NCBI RefSeq assembly: GCF_017742245.1
Contig: NZ_JAGHKO010000001.1
Coordinates: 1,145,061 to 1,209,060 of the forward strand
From: Niastella soli
GTDB taxonomy: Bacteria > Bacteroidota > Bacteroidia > Chitinophagales > Chitinophagaceae
Length of the DNA: 64,000 bases
Direction: 5' to 3'
The notes beneath the pieces are model-generated. The model ran no database searches. It saw only the letters and a program-made list of their open reading frames with translations, and was not told where the DNA came from. A program made the position numbers and the translations under genes. Below are positions 51,759-59,790 of the stretch, piece after piece (the first letter of the stretch is position 1; every line of letters begins with the position of its first letter).

Positions 51759-52170
51759 CAAAATAACCTTTTACCGGTTCATAATATTTCATAAATTTTT
51801 CATCCTGCACATTCAGCCAGTTATAGCCGCTTCTTATACCTTTAATAACGCCTGCATGATCAGTTGCACCTGTAAGATTGGCTAACAAGCTATAAGGAAT
51901 GTGTGGGAATTTTTTCTTTCCTACCATCCACAACAGTTTTCGCATGGTTGGCCGGTCGTTCGCCCTGCTTTTATCACTCACCCAGGAAAGTTGTACGTTC
52001 CAGCAATCACACATTGCTTCAAACAACTGCTTCACATCTTCTTCCACCATTTTATTTGAATACCGGGGTATTAATATTACCTCAATGCCCGCCTGCTGCT
52101 GAATCTCGTATTGCGCTCGTGTTATTACATGACTTACGATCGATAATTCTCTCCTCGTATGCACATTCAT
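51733..52170 (-). CDS. Protein with DnaA domain IV-like C-terminus
   Basis: A protein of about 145 aa. The N-terminal half is unrecognised (IEVILIPRYSNKMVEEDVKQ). The C-terminal part, NDRPTMRKLLWMVGKKKFPH, then IPYSLLANLTGATDHAGVIK, then GIRSGYNWLNV, resembles the DnaA box-binding HTH (Asp-His followed by a recognition helix). I favour ATG at 52170 (MNVHTRREL), which has GGAAG upstream, over 52221. It is first in the leftward operon, divergent from the S24 repressor. Confidence 0.7.
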   Translation of the reverse strand: MNVHTRRELSIVSHVITRAQYEIQQQAGIEVILIPRYSNKMVEEDVKQLFEAMCDCWNVQLSWVSDKSRANDRPTMRKLLWMVGKKKFPHIPYSLLANLTGATDHAGVIKGIRSGYNWLNVQDEKFMKYYEPVKGYFDELQPAQV

Positions 52171-52557
52171 AGTACTTCCGTTTTTGTAGGTTGTGTTCTG
52201 TTGTAAAAGCATATGTGTCATAATCTGTCGGTTTTTATACAGTTAATAAATCGGTTAAACAATGAAATCCTGCATGGAAGGAACCAATCTGCACAAGAGG
52301 TGGTTTTGAAATAGAGCCCGGGAGAAGATGTCAATTTTTCAGGCAATTTCAGTTTTCATGTTTTAGGTAGTGACTTTTGACCCGTGGTATCCGCATGGAT
52401 TCTGGCTACCAGGGCGGTTGTGTGTTGTTCCATAGTACGGTTTCGTTGTTTTTTTGCATACTTTTAGCTCTCTGCATATTTGTATCGCAATTCGATACAG
52501 CAAATATATGCCTCATTTTTCGACAATTCTAATTTTTGGGGCACAAATTTTTAATTT
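52171..52557. other. Divergent control region of the phage-like cassette
   Basis: A gene-free interval between the leftward DnaA-like gene and the rightward S24 repressor. It contains the dyad at 52481-52499 and no other obvious structure. Confidence 0.6.
52481..52499. promoter_or_regulatory. Probable operator of the S24 repressor
   Basis: TGTATCG-CAATT-CGATACA, 7-bp arms, extended imperfectly by GCATAT...ATATGC on both sides. It lies about 60 bp upstream of the repressor gene, in the divergent promoter region. Confidence 0.6.
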
Positions 52558-53448
52558 ATGTCAACTTTTTTTGCAAACAATCTTTCCTACTTAAGGAAGA
52601 AAAAAGGGCTGACTCAGGCGGAAGTGGCTACTGCATTGGGTTTAAAGCGTAATACATTCTCGAATTACGAAACAACCCATTCAGAACCAGATTTGGGTAC
52701 ATTGGAAAAAATTGCCTCATTTTTCGACATTTCAATAGATGAGCTGGTGAGCGTGGATCTGTCGAAAGGAGGCCTGGTGGCGTATAAAGAAGATGAAAAC
52801 ACCGAAAACTTAGTAAATGATAGTCACATTGTTACGAGTGACAAAAATCAATTGTTACCTCCGGTTGAAGAGGATATGCCCGTTTCTGTAGTGGGCAACA
52901 CCCTCTTTCCGTACCGCCGGTTTCAAGCCCCAAAAATTATCACTGTCGATAGCCAGGGGGAAGAAAATATCATTTATGTGCCGGTAAAAGCCAGGGCGGG
53001 ATATATGTCGGGTTATGGGGATGCATTGTTTATTCAATCCTTATCGGCTTACCGGTTGCCGGGGTATACGAATGGCACCTACCGCATATTTGAAGTGGAA
53101 GGACATTCCATGTTCCCTACTTTACAGGATGCTGATCGCGTAATTGCACGCTGGGCCGATATTTCTGAAGTTCGGGATGACCGGGTTTATGTACTGGTTA
53201 CCCGCTTTCAGGGCGTACTGATCAAACGCCTGATCAACCGGTATCATGAGGGAAAGATCATTGTAAAAAGCGATAATAATCAAACAGGCGAATTCCCCAC
53301 TATTGTATTGGATGTGGAGGAGGTAGCAGAGATCTGGTATGTAGTAGAACGCTGGACAAGACAATTACCCGGACCCGGTGAAATTTATAAACGCCTGGTA
53401 AATATTGAAGCCGAGCTGGCCATGCTTAAACAAAAGATGGGGCAATAA
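52558..53448 (+). CDS. XRE plus S24 (LexA/CI-like) transcriptional repressor
   Basis: A 296-aa repressor with an N-terminal HTH (LSYLRKKKGLTQAEVATALG, then LKRNTFSNYETTHSEPD) and an S24 peptidase domain with the Ser of VEGHSMFPTL and the Lys of GVLIKRL, so self-cleavage looks possible. It ends in a short coiled coil (NIEAELAMLKQKMG). It probably senses DNA damage and controls the divergent Gam/DnaA-like operon. Confidence 0.9.
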   Translation: MSTFFANNLSYLRKKKGLTQAEVATALGLKRNTFSNYETTHSEPDLGTLEKIASFFDISIDELVSVDLSKGGLVAYKEDENTENLVNDSHIVTSDKNQLLPPVEEDMPVSVVGNTLFPYRRFQAPKIITVDSQGEENIIYVPVKARAGYMSGYGDALFIQSLSAYRLPGYTNGTYRIFEVEGHSMFPTLQDADRVIARWADISEVRDDRVYVLVTRFQGVLIKRLINRYHEGKIIVKSDNNQTGEFPTIVLDVEEVAEIWYVVERWTRQLPGPGEIYKRLVNIEAELAMLKQKMGQ

Positions 53449-53453
53449 CAGGC

Positions 53454-53660
53454 TCAAACTCCGAATGGATAGGTTTCAGGCATTTCATTTCCTGTTGGCA
53501 AATGCAACGGGTGCAATGCCTGAGTGGTATCAAAAAACATAAAAGCGTCATAACGTTCGCTCATAATGGTCGGGACATAATTACCATATTTTTCCCGCTT
53601 GGGGTGGTACACCACACCAATGGCCCGGTGATCGATCTCCATATCGAACAGCTCGCTTGT
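53454..53660 (-). pseudogene. C-terminal remnant of an erythromycin esterase-family protein
   Basis: The open minus-strand frame begins after a stop and reads DHRAIGVVYHPKREKYGNYV, then RYDAFMFFDTTQALHPLHL, then ETYPFGV. This is the characteristic C-terminus of the erythromycin esterase/succinoglycan-biosynthesis-like family (over 400 aa when complete). The catalytic N-terminal part is absent. Confidence 0.7.
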
Positions 53661-53751
53661 TTAGAAGATCTTCTCCGCCTTCAGGTAACTTTTTGGACAA
53701 CCTTTTTGCATTTTCGCCCCAATTGCACCCGGAATTTTGATGACTTAACAG

Positions 53752-53784
53752 GGACCTAACAAGGACCTAACAAGGACCTAACAG
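53752..53784. repeat. 11-bp tandem repeat, three units
   Basis: GGACCTAACAA, GGACCTAACAA, GGACCTAACAG. The last unit runs into the hairpin at 53774-53806. Unit length and layout recall the array at 19692-19735. Confidence 0.75.
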
Positions 53785-53806
53785 GGATAAAGTCCCTGTT
53801 AGGTCC
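53774..53806. terminator. 14-bp perfect hairpin downstream of rtcB-like gene
   Basis: GGACCTAACAGGGA and its complement around a TAAAG loop. It lies after the rtcB-like stop (read leftward) but has no T-run, so it may be a repeat-derived structure and not a true terminator. The rest of 53661-53892 shows no gene. Confidence 0.45.
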
Positions 53807-53892
53807 GGGTGAGCTCCCTGCCAGCTCCTTGGGAATTCGGCTGATGCCTTTCCCCGGGCCGTTTACTTTTGATACCCCTCTTTGCAGTTGAG

Positions 53893-55023
53893 CTAAATTT
53901 CTGAATACTTAATTGTTACCACAGGATTGGTGTGCGTTACCTTTTTTAGATATGGCTGATGTTTGAATATGTCTACCGAATCCTTATAGGCAAAATCAAA
54001 CTCCTGAATATATCCCTGAGGGAAATTGCCTGACCTGTCCAACAACTCAGGAAATCGCTCCTTATAGGCCCTGCGCTGCTTTTCCTTCAAAACGGTTTTC
54101 CAGTACTTCATGGCATCAAAGCGCGACAACTTTCGTCCGGCCCCGTGCGCACAGGAAAACAATGCTGCTCCGGCATCTGATAAATTGCCTGGCTGTACCA
54201 ATAAACTTCCCCTTGACATGGAGAGCGGGATCACCACAGTTTTACCTTTCTCCAGTTCCGTACTTCCTTTCCGGTGTATTATACCCTGCTCATTAAACCG
54301 CAAATGATTATGAATGGAATCTTCCAATAAATAAGGCGTTCCATTCAAAGCTCCTTTGTGATCTTTTTCTTTAAAATTGGCCTGCAGGTAATTTCTGTCA
54401 ATTGATGCTTTAGTACATTGAATGTAATTGGCATTCTGTAAAAAGACCAGTGTTTTAAAACAGAAATTCTTTCTCCTTTCATAACCAAATTGCAAGGTCT
54501 CGTTATAATACTTCAGAAAATCGGCTTTTAAAAAATCCCTATGTACAAAATCAACCTCCTGCCCATATTGAAGGGAGAAATCCCTGGTTAACTGAATACA
54601 TTGTTGATACAAGGCAATTCCCCGATCTCTGGTGCCCGTATGGCAAAAAATATAAATCGCATTCGCGTCTTCTTCAATGGAAAGAAAGTGATTGCCGCCG
54701 CCAAGTCCATCATCCGTCATTTTATGATGGGCGAAATTTAAAGCTCTGTAATGAGCTGCTTTATCGAATGGCCTTAGCCAATACCCCTTGTCTATTTTAA
54801 GATACATTACGCCACACCCGATATCTTTTCCGGTGATCAGGGGGTAGCAATAATCTGACGTTTCAAAGGCTACGCCCACAGGCAAAGCCTTTTCACTGCA
54901 GTAATGAATATCGGTAAAAGCACAAATGTTGTTTACAAATGGCTTCTGCGCATACTGCTGCAATTGATCCATAGCATTCTCTTCAATGCTATTGGCATCA
55001 CAATAGAACCCAATAGGTTGCAT
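53893..55023 (-). CDS. rtcB: RtcB-family RNA ligase
   Basis: RtcB joins RNA 2',3'-cyclic phosphate or 3'-phosphate ends to 5'-OH ends using GTP and Mn2+. The 376-aa protein keeps the key motifs: DIGCGV (metal Cys), GGGNHFLSI, FCHTGTRDRG, SIHNHLRF with IIHRKG, and SCAHGAGR carrying the guanylated His. It is about 30 residues shorter than E. coli RtcB and the sequence between motifs is divergent. It is divergent from a PP2C phosphatase gene, not from archease or RtcA. Confidence 0.9.
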   Translation of the reverse strand: MQPIGFYCDANSIEENAMDQLQQYAQKPFVNNICAFTDIHYCSEKALPVGVAFETSDYCYPLITGKDIGCGVMYLKIDKGYWLRPFDKAAHYRALNFAHHKMTDDGLGGGNHFLSIEEDANAIYIFCHTGTRDRGIALYQQCIQLTRDFSLQYGQEVDFVHRDFLKADFLKYYNETLQFGYERRKNFCFKTLVFLQNANYIQCTKASIDRNYLQANFKEKDHKGALNGTPYLLEDSIHNHLRFNEQGIIHRKGSTELEKGKTVVIPLSMSRGSLLVQPGNLSDAGAALFSCAHGAGRKLSRFDAMKYWKTVLKEKQRRAYKERFPELLDRSGNFPQGYIQEFDFAYKDSVDIFKHQPYLKKVTHTNPVVTIKYSEI

Positions 55024-55157
55024 GTTCTTTAATTTGGAATAAAAAAGATTAGATCGCGGGGCGTTGGTAGGAACATCTGCCCCTTACAGAGATGTCAGCA
55101 GCCGATATTATCGGTAGTGCAAAGATAGAAAAACCTTATAAATTTCAAATAGGGTAT

Positions 55158-55165
55158 TAATTTTG
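55158..55165 (+). promoter_or_regulatory. -7 element of the PP2C gene
   Basis: TAATTTTG matches the consensus; transcription would start about 6 nt before ATG 55178, giving a nearly leaderless mRNA. This supports 55178 over 55163 as the start. Confidence 0.5.
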
Positions 55166-55177
55166 CACTATTCCTTC

Positions 55178-55909
55178 ATGAGAATATATACCACACTTAC
55201 CATCGGCGAACACCATACCAATCATTGTGAAGACTATTTAATTACAGCCGAAATTGGTAAAGAGAAAATCCTTTGCGCCGTAATGGACGGATGTTCAATG
55301 GGCACTGACAGCTATTTTGCAGCTACTTTAACCGGAAAGCTGCTTAGAAAATTTGCCAATGAATATAGTTATAAAGAATTCATTTCTAAGAAATCAGACA
55401 ATTTACAACAGACGCTGGAGGGAATTATCAGGCAGCTTTTTTGGGAATTGCATGTTTTGAAAAACTCACTTCAACTTAACTGGGACGAGGTTCTAAATAC
55501 ATTACTGATTGCTGTTGTTGATGTCAGTAATGCCACCGGCGAATTCCTTTGTATTGGTGATGGACTAATTTGCATTAATGGAGAGTTTTTTGAATTTGAA
55601 CAAAACAACAAACCAGACTACCTGGGCTATCATTTACAGGAGGATTTCGACAGCTGGCTTTCCAATCAAAAACAAAGGATTTCCGCTCAAAGTATCCGGG
55701 ACTTCAGTCTGGTAACCGATGGCATTTTTACTTTTAGCAGGCATAATAATCAATTATATCAACAATCGGGCAACGTAGCTGATCTGCTGTTAATTGATAA
55801 GGCAGGTTGCGAATCAGCCAATATGCTGGACCGCAAACGTATTGATATTGAGAAAGAATGGGGACTTAAACCAATGGACGATCTGGCTATTATCAGGGGA
55901 ATTTTTTAG
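55178..55909 (+). CDS. PP2C-type serine/threonine phosphatase
   Basis: A protein of about 243 aa with the PP2C metal-binding motifs: NHCEDYLI (first Asp), CAVMDGCSMGTDS (DG motif), FLCIGDGLI, FSLVTDGIFTF and the closing MDDLAIIRG. No membrane helix or sensor domain is present, so it acts in the cytoplasm. It is divergent from the rtcB-like gene with about 150 bp between, and convergent with a dual-specificity phosphatase gene. Confidence 0.88.
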   Translation: MRIYTTLTIGEHHTNHCEDYLITAEIGKEKILCAVMDGCSMGTDSYFAATLTGKLLRKFANEYSYKEFISKKSDNLQQTLEGIIRQLFWELHVLKNSLQLNWDEVLNTLLIAVVDVSNATGEFLCIGDGLICINGEFFEFEQNNKPDYLGYHLQEDFDSWLSNQKQRISAQSIRDFSLVTDGIFTFSRHNNQLYQQSGNVADLLLIDKAGCESANMLDRKRIDIEKEWGLKPMDDLAIIRGIF

Positions 55910-55919
55910 TGATTGAAGT

Positions 55920-56414
55920 TTAAACCGATTTCTCCCTGCTTCTAAGCCATTGCACCTGTTGCTCTGTGTCAGGCACTTTGAGTCCTCTGGCTGAAGTTAT
56001 CTTTTGGAGGATCTGATCGGTTTTGAAACCATACTTTAGCAAAATACTGGCGGCAATTATTGAAGAGCGGCCTATACCCATGCGACAATGTATAACAACC
56101 TTGACTCCTGCCTGAATCTTTTGAGCAAGTTGACCGATAAGCTGATCAACTTTACTGCCCTTATCAGGAATGTTCCGGTCAACAATTGGGAAATTAATAA
56201 GGTCAAGCGAATGCTTGCTACAAAATGATGCCTGATTTTTCAATCCCAATTCACTTACTTCATGCGGTTCCAATAAAGAAACCCAAACTCCAACATGTTG
56301 CTTTTTGAGTTTGATGATCTCCTCTTCCAACCAGTCGTCGCCCCGTGGCCTGGGCATAATGCCCAATGCTGCTCCATTATCAAATTGATAGACCCAATAA
56401 ATTTTTGTGTACAT
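55920..56414 (-). CDS. Dual-specificity/tyrosine phosphatase family protein
   Basis: A 164-aa protein with the cysteine phosphatase signature HCRMGIGRSS (C-x5-R) at about 110-119 and an upstream general-acid candidate Asp in FPIVDRNIPD. It has the small CDKN3/DSP-like fold. The substrate is unknown. It lies 3 bp downstream of the VOC protein gene and is probably co-transcribed with it. Confidence 0.88.
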   Translation of the reverse strand: MYTKIYWVYQFDNGAALGIMPRPRGDDWLEEEIIKLKKQHVGVWVSLLEPHEVSELGLKNQASFCSKHSLDLINFPIVDRNIPDKGSKVDQLIGQLAQKIQAGVKVVIHCRMGIGRSSIIAASILLKYGFKTDQILQKITSARGLKVPDTEQQVQWLRSREKSV

Positions 56415-56417
56415 ATT

Positions 56418-56765
56418 CTATTTCTTATACAACTCAACCCTTCTTCCATCAGGATCTTTAATGATTGCCATAAAACCATAATCAGTTTGCATGGGTTCCG
56501 ATACAAATTCCACACCCCTGTCTTTTAAGGTAATAACAGCATTATCAAAATCATCAAGGGCAAAACCTAGCCTTAGTTCTTTATCAGCTTCGGTTTGCCC
56601 TTTTGCCAGGGGGTAAATCTCCAGAGTAGTATGCCCGATAGACGCGGAATAATGATATGGAGACTTCCCATGTTTATGATATTCGAATGTCAATCCTAAT
56701 AACGTATAAAAGTCTGCCAGCCTGGCGATCTCTGATGATCTTATAACGAGTAGCCTTAATTCCAT
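56418..56765 (-). CDS. VOC-superfamily (glyoxalase-like) protein
   Basis: A 115-aa single-module VOC protein (MELRLLVIRSSEIARLADFY start; GFMAIIKDPDGRRVELYK end). Members include glyoxalase I, bleomycin-binding proteins and dioxygenases. The C-terminal Glu metal ligand (VELY) is present. Confidence 0.85.
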   Translation of the reverse strand: MELRLLVIRSSEIARLADFYTLLGLTFEYHKHGKSPYHYSASIGHTTLEIYPLAKGQTEADKELRLGFALDDFDNAVITLKDRGVEFVSEPMQTDYGFMAIIKDPDGRRVELYKK

Positions 56766-56780
56766 GCTACAATATAATGC

Positions 56781-59114
56781 TTATTCACTTCGTAATGAGT
56801 TAACCGGGTTTGCCATCGCGGTTCGTATAGCGTTAAAACTGATGGTTAAAGCAGCAATAAATATAGCTATGACCCCGGAAAGCGGCACAATCCACCAACT
56901 GGCTTCCGTTCTGTAACTAAAATGTTGCAAAAAGTAATTTATAAACAACAAGGCCAAAGGAGAGGCGATCAATACTGCAATAACAACCAACCAAATAAAA
57001 TCCTTTGTCAATAACGTGGTAACCCTTGTTACGCTTGCGCCCAGCACCTTCCGAATACCGATCTCCCGCTTCCTTAACTCACCCATGTAGGTGGTAAGCC
57101 CTAAGAGTCCCATACAGGCAATAAAAATTGCTATTATCGCAAATGAATTTATCAGCATCAATACATTTTTACGTTGCTTGAAAGAATTGGCAACGTCTGT
57201 TTCGGCAAATTGCAGCTCGGTAATATAACCAGGATTGTACTTTTTCAGTATTTCCTCAATGGTTGTAATATTTTGTAGTGTGGTAAACCCTGCTTTTAAT
57301 CTGATATTTAAAATGCCTGCCCTTTTCTCAAACCTGATCATGGCGGGTCTGGCGATCTCATTTGGGGAACCCTGGTAAAAATCTTTTACTACACCCACTA
57401 TTGTCCAGTTAACATTGCCGTCTTTTATGAGTTGTCCGATAGGGTTGGCGAAGCCTAATACCTGTGCTGCACTTTCATTAATAACAACAGATGCTGTATC
57501 TGTATGATAGGTCTCATAATCCAGATCTCTTCCTGCCGTTAGTGCGAGTCCGTTTGTTTTTACAAAATTACCGGGGCTTGTGATCAGACTGAAATAGGTA
57601 TTCTTGCTTTTCTCTCCACCTGCCCATTCCAGCCCATTTAGCCAGCCAGCGGGTCTTGTTACAGGCGTATTACTTTTACATATGGCCGCTACCATACCGG
57701 TATTCATCAGCTCCTGTTTAACTACTTCATATTGCCGTTTGAGATCCCTGGTCAATGGATGATATACCAGTTCCTCTTTTACAAAACCAGGATCTCTGTT
57801 CTCGGTATAATTAACCTGTTTACGGAAAATGATGGTAAAATTGATCAGGAATATGGCTATTACAAACTGACTTACAACAAGTATACGGCGCGGGGTGATC
57901 AATACTGTTTTATTGTTGAATACTCCCTTTAATACCTTAACCGGCATAAACGAGGATAAATAAAAAGCAGGATAGCTACCCGCCAATAAGCCTGTTAAAA
58001 ATATAAAGGTGGAGGCTGATAACCAGAAAGCAGGCGATTCCCAGGGAATATTTACCGGAACTTTTGCCAGCCTGCTAAAAGAAGGCCAGATCAGTTGAAC
58101 CATACATATAGCAATACAGCCGGAGAAAATAGCCAGTAATGTTGATTCCGTAATAAACTGAATAACCAACGACTTTCTTGCTGCGCCCATCACTTTTCTT
58201 ACTCCCACTTCTTTTGCTCTTTTCTCACTCCGGGCAGTGGTGAGGTTCATAAAATTTATACACCCGATCAGGAGCATCACTGCTGCCAGCAGGTAAAGAA
58301 AAATAAGTTCACCATCTGTTTCCGGATTTCCATTTGCATCGAAATGACGTTGCAAATTCATTTTACTGACTGCATGTAAAAACACCTGCTTCCCTTCCTC
58401 ATTTTTGCTGTGTTCACTAATTATATTGGCAATCTGCTTATTAACGGTTTTTACATCGTCCGGATTTTTTAATTCAACATAGGTTTTGGCAAAATTGTTA
58501 TCCCATTTTGCATTGTTCTCTACCCAGGGTAATAAATATTCAAATTGAAAGGAGCTGTTAGCGGGAATGTCTTTCAGCACACCAGTAACCGTAAAATTTT
58601 GCGTGCTATCCAGTCGAAGGTTCTTATTTACCGGATTCTCTGTGCCGAAGATCTTTTTGGCAAGACTTTCTGTAATAACTATGCTCTGCGGGTCTTTTAA
58701 AGCGGTGCGTTTATTCCCGGTTATCAATGGGAAACTGAACATATCCAGAAAGGCAGCATCAGCATAACACCCATCAACCTGTATTTTTTTGTCATTATAA
58801 TCGAACATTTTACCAGTGGGCACCACTCTTGTCATTTGTTTGATCAGCGGATATTCCTTCAGCAAGGCCGGTCCCAGCGGCGCCGAATTAACATCACCAG
58901 TTTGCACTCCGCCGCCTGCCATTGTTTTACCATACACTTTAAAAACCCGGTCTTTCTTTTCATGAAACTGATCAATACTATACTTGTACTGGATATTCAA
59001 TAACAATAATCCCGCACCGGCCATTCCCAAGGCCAAACCGGATATACTGATAAAAGAAAACAATCCATTCTTAAACAGATTGCGGATAGCCGTTTTGAAA
59101 TAGTTTTTGATCAT
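56781..59114 (-). CDS. MacB/FtsX-type ABC transporter permease
   Basis: A protein of about 777 aa with two repeats of [membrane helix, MacB-like periplasmic core, FtsX domain]. The N-terminus YFKTAIRNLFKNGLFSFISI is typical of Bacteroidota; the FtsX domains are near 285-400 (EKRAKEVGVRKVMGAAR) and the C-terminal 120 residues (ELRKREIGIRKVLGASVTRV). No ATPase gene is adjacent. ATG at 59114 is preferred to TTG at 59126. Such permeases often export lipoproteins or peptides, or work in stress sensing. Confidence 0.9.
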   Translation of the reverse strand: MIKNYFKTAIRNLFKNGLFSFISISGLALGMAGAGLLLLNIQYKYSIDQFHEKKDRVFKVYGKTMAGGGVQTGDVNSAPLGPALLKEYPLIKQMTRVVPTGKMFDYNDKKIQVDGCYADAAFLDMFSFPLITGNKRTALKDPQSIVITESLAKKIFGTENPVNKNLRLDSTQNFTVTGVLKDIPANSSFQFEYLLPWVENNAKWDNNFAKTYVELKNPDDVKTVNKQIANIISEHSKNEEGKQVFLHAVSKMNLQRHFDANGNPETDGELIFLYLLAAVMLLIGCINFMNLTTARSEKRAKEVGVRKVMGAARKSLVIQFITESTLLAIFSGCIAICMVQLIWPSFSRLAKVPVNIPWESPAFWLSASTFIFLTGLLAGSYPAFYLSSFMPVKVLKGVFNNKTVLITPRRILVVSQFVIAIFLINFTIIFRKQVNYTENRDPGFVKEELVYHPLTRDLKRQYEVVKQELMNTGMVAAICKSNTPVTRPAGWLNGLEWAGGEKSKNTYFSLITSPGNFVKTNGLALTAGRDLDYETYHTDTASVVINESAAQVLGFANPIGQLIKDGNVNWTIVGVVKDFYQGSPNEIARPAMIRFEKRAGILNIRLKAGFTTLQNITTIEEILKKYNPGYITELQFAETDVANSFKQRKNVLMLINSFAIIAIFIACMGLLGLTTYMGELRKREIGIRKVLGASVTRVTTLLTKDFIWLVVIAVLIASPLALLFINYFLQHFSYRTEASWWIVPLSGVIAIFIAALTISFNAIRTAMANPVNSLRSE

Positions 59115-59301
59115 ATTTTTTATCAACTGAAAGTATGCCAGCCTGTTACGATGTACTAAACCAATGATTTATAAAACACTAAAGCGTATACATGTTCGGT
59201 ATCGATACAGCCACTGTTCGCTTTTTACCACATTAGATGTTCACACCTATCGGCCTGATCGACACGATCATCCCTTAAAAATGCATACTTATTAAATTTA
59301 A

Positions 59302-59481
59302 GCCACCTTCCGGGACGGACATGCAACGCTTACACTTACTACCCTGGACAAAACAAATAAAAGACTGGAAGGTACTTTTAGCGCGGTGATCTATAAACAT
59401 GCCCCAGACATCGATAGCATGATTATGGGCAGTTCAATATTTACTATAAATAAACAAAAGAACTGCCGTTCGCTATTCTGA
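59302..59481 (+). pseudogene. Short remnant of a secreted or lipoprotein C-terminus
   Basis: A 59-codon open stretch with no start reads HATLTLTTLDKTNKRLEGTF, then SAVIYKHAPDIDS. The LDKxNKRxxGTF pattern is common near the end of small Bacteroidota lipoproteins (DUF6252-like). The upstream part is missing. Confidence 0.35.
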
Positions 59482-59734
59482 TAAATTCTGAATAGAAACA
59501 GCAGCTCAAAAAAAACTACATTTTTTTTTAAAAGGAAAAGACGACGATGCAATTGACCGCTACAAGATGGAAATTATTTTTTATATCAGTTCAATTTTCC
59601 AATAACCGTGCAGTTTTGGCAATAAGTGTGTTGTTTTTGCCAATAAACGTGCAGGCAGCATAAGACTACCGTTCCAACTTTGAAAAAATCGCTCTTGCTC
59701 ATTACCCTTTCCAAAGAACGTATCTACAAAACGC

Positions 59735-59763
59735 GAGTCCCGCAAAGGCGGGACTCTTGTATT
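59735..59763 (-). terminator. Terminator between second glycan locus and permease region
   Basis: GAGTCCCGC-AAAG-GCGGGACTC, a 9-bp stem after the stop of the leftward GH30 gene. In the minus-strand direction the sequence after it is TTTTGTAGATACG, giving a short T-run; the plus-strand side has TTGTATTTG. Confidence 0.8.
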
Positions 59764-59790
59764 TGTATTTACTGTATAGAAAAAAAGTTA

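Larger units (their letters stand above)
59115..59790. other. Intergenic region with coding remnant and terminator
   Basis: Apart from the coding remnant at 59302-59481 and the terminator at 59735-59763, this stretch shows only AT-rich sequence and short repeats such as TTTTGGCAATAA/TTTTGCCAATAA near 59610-59645. Confidence 0.5.
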
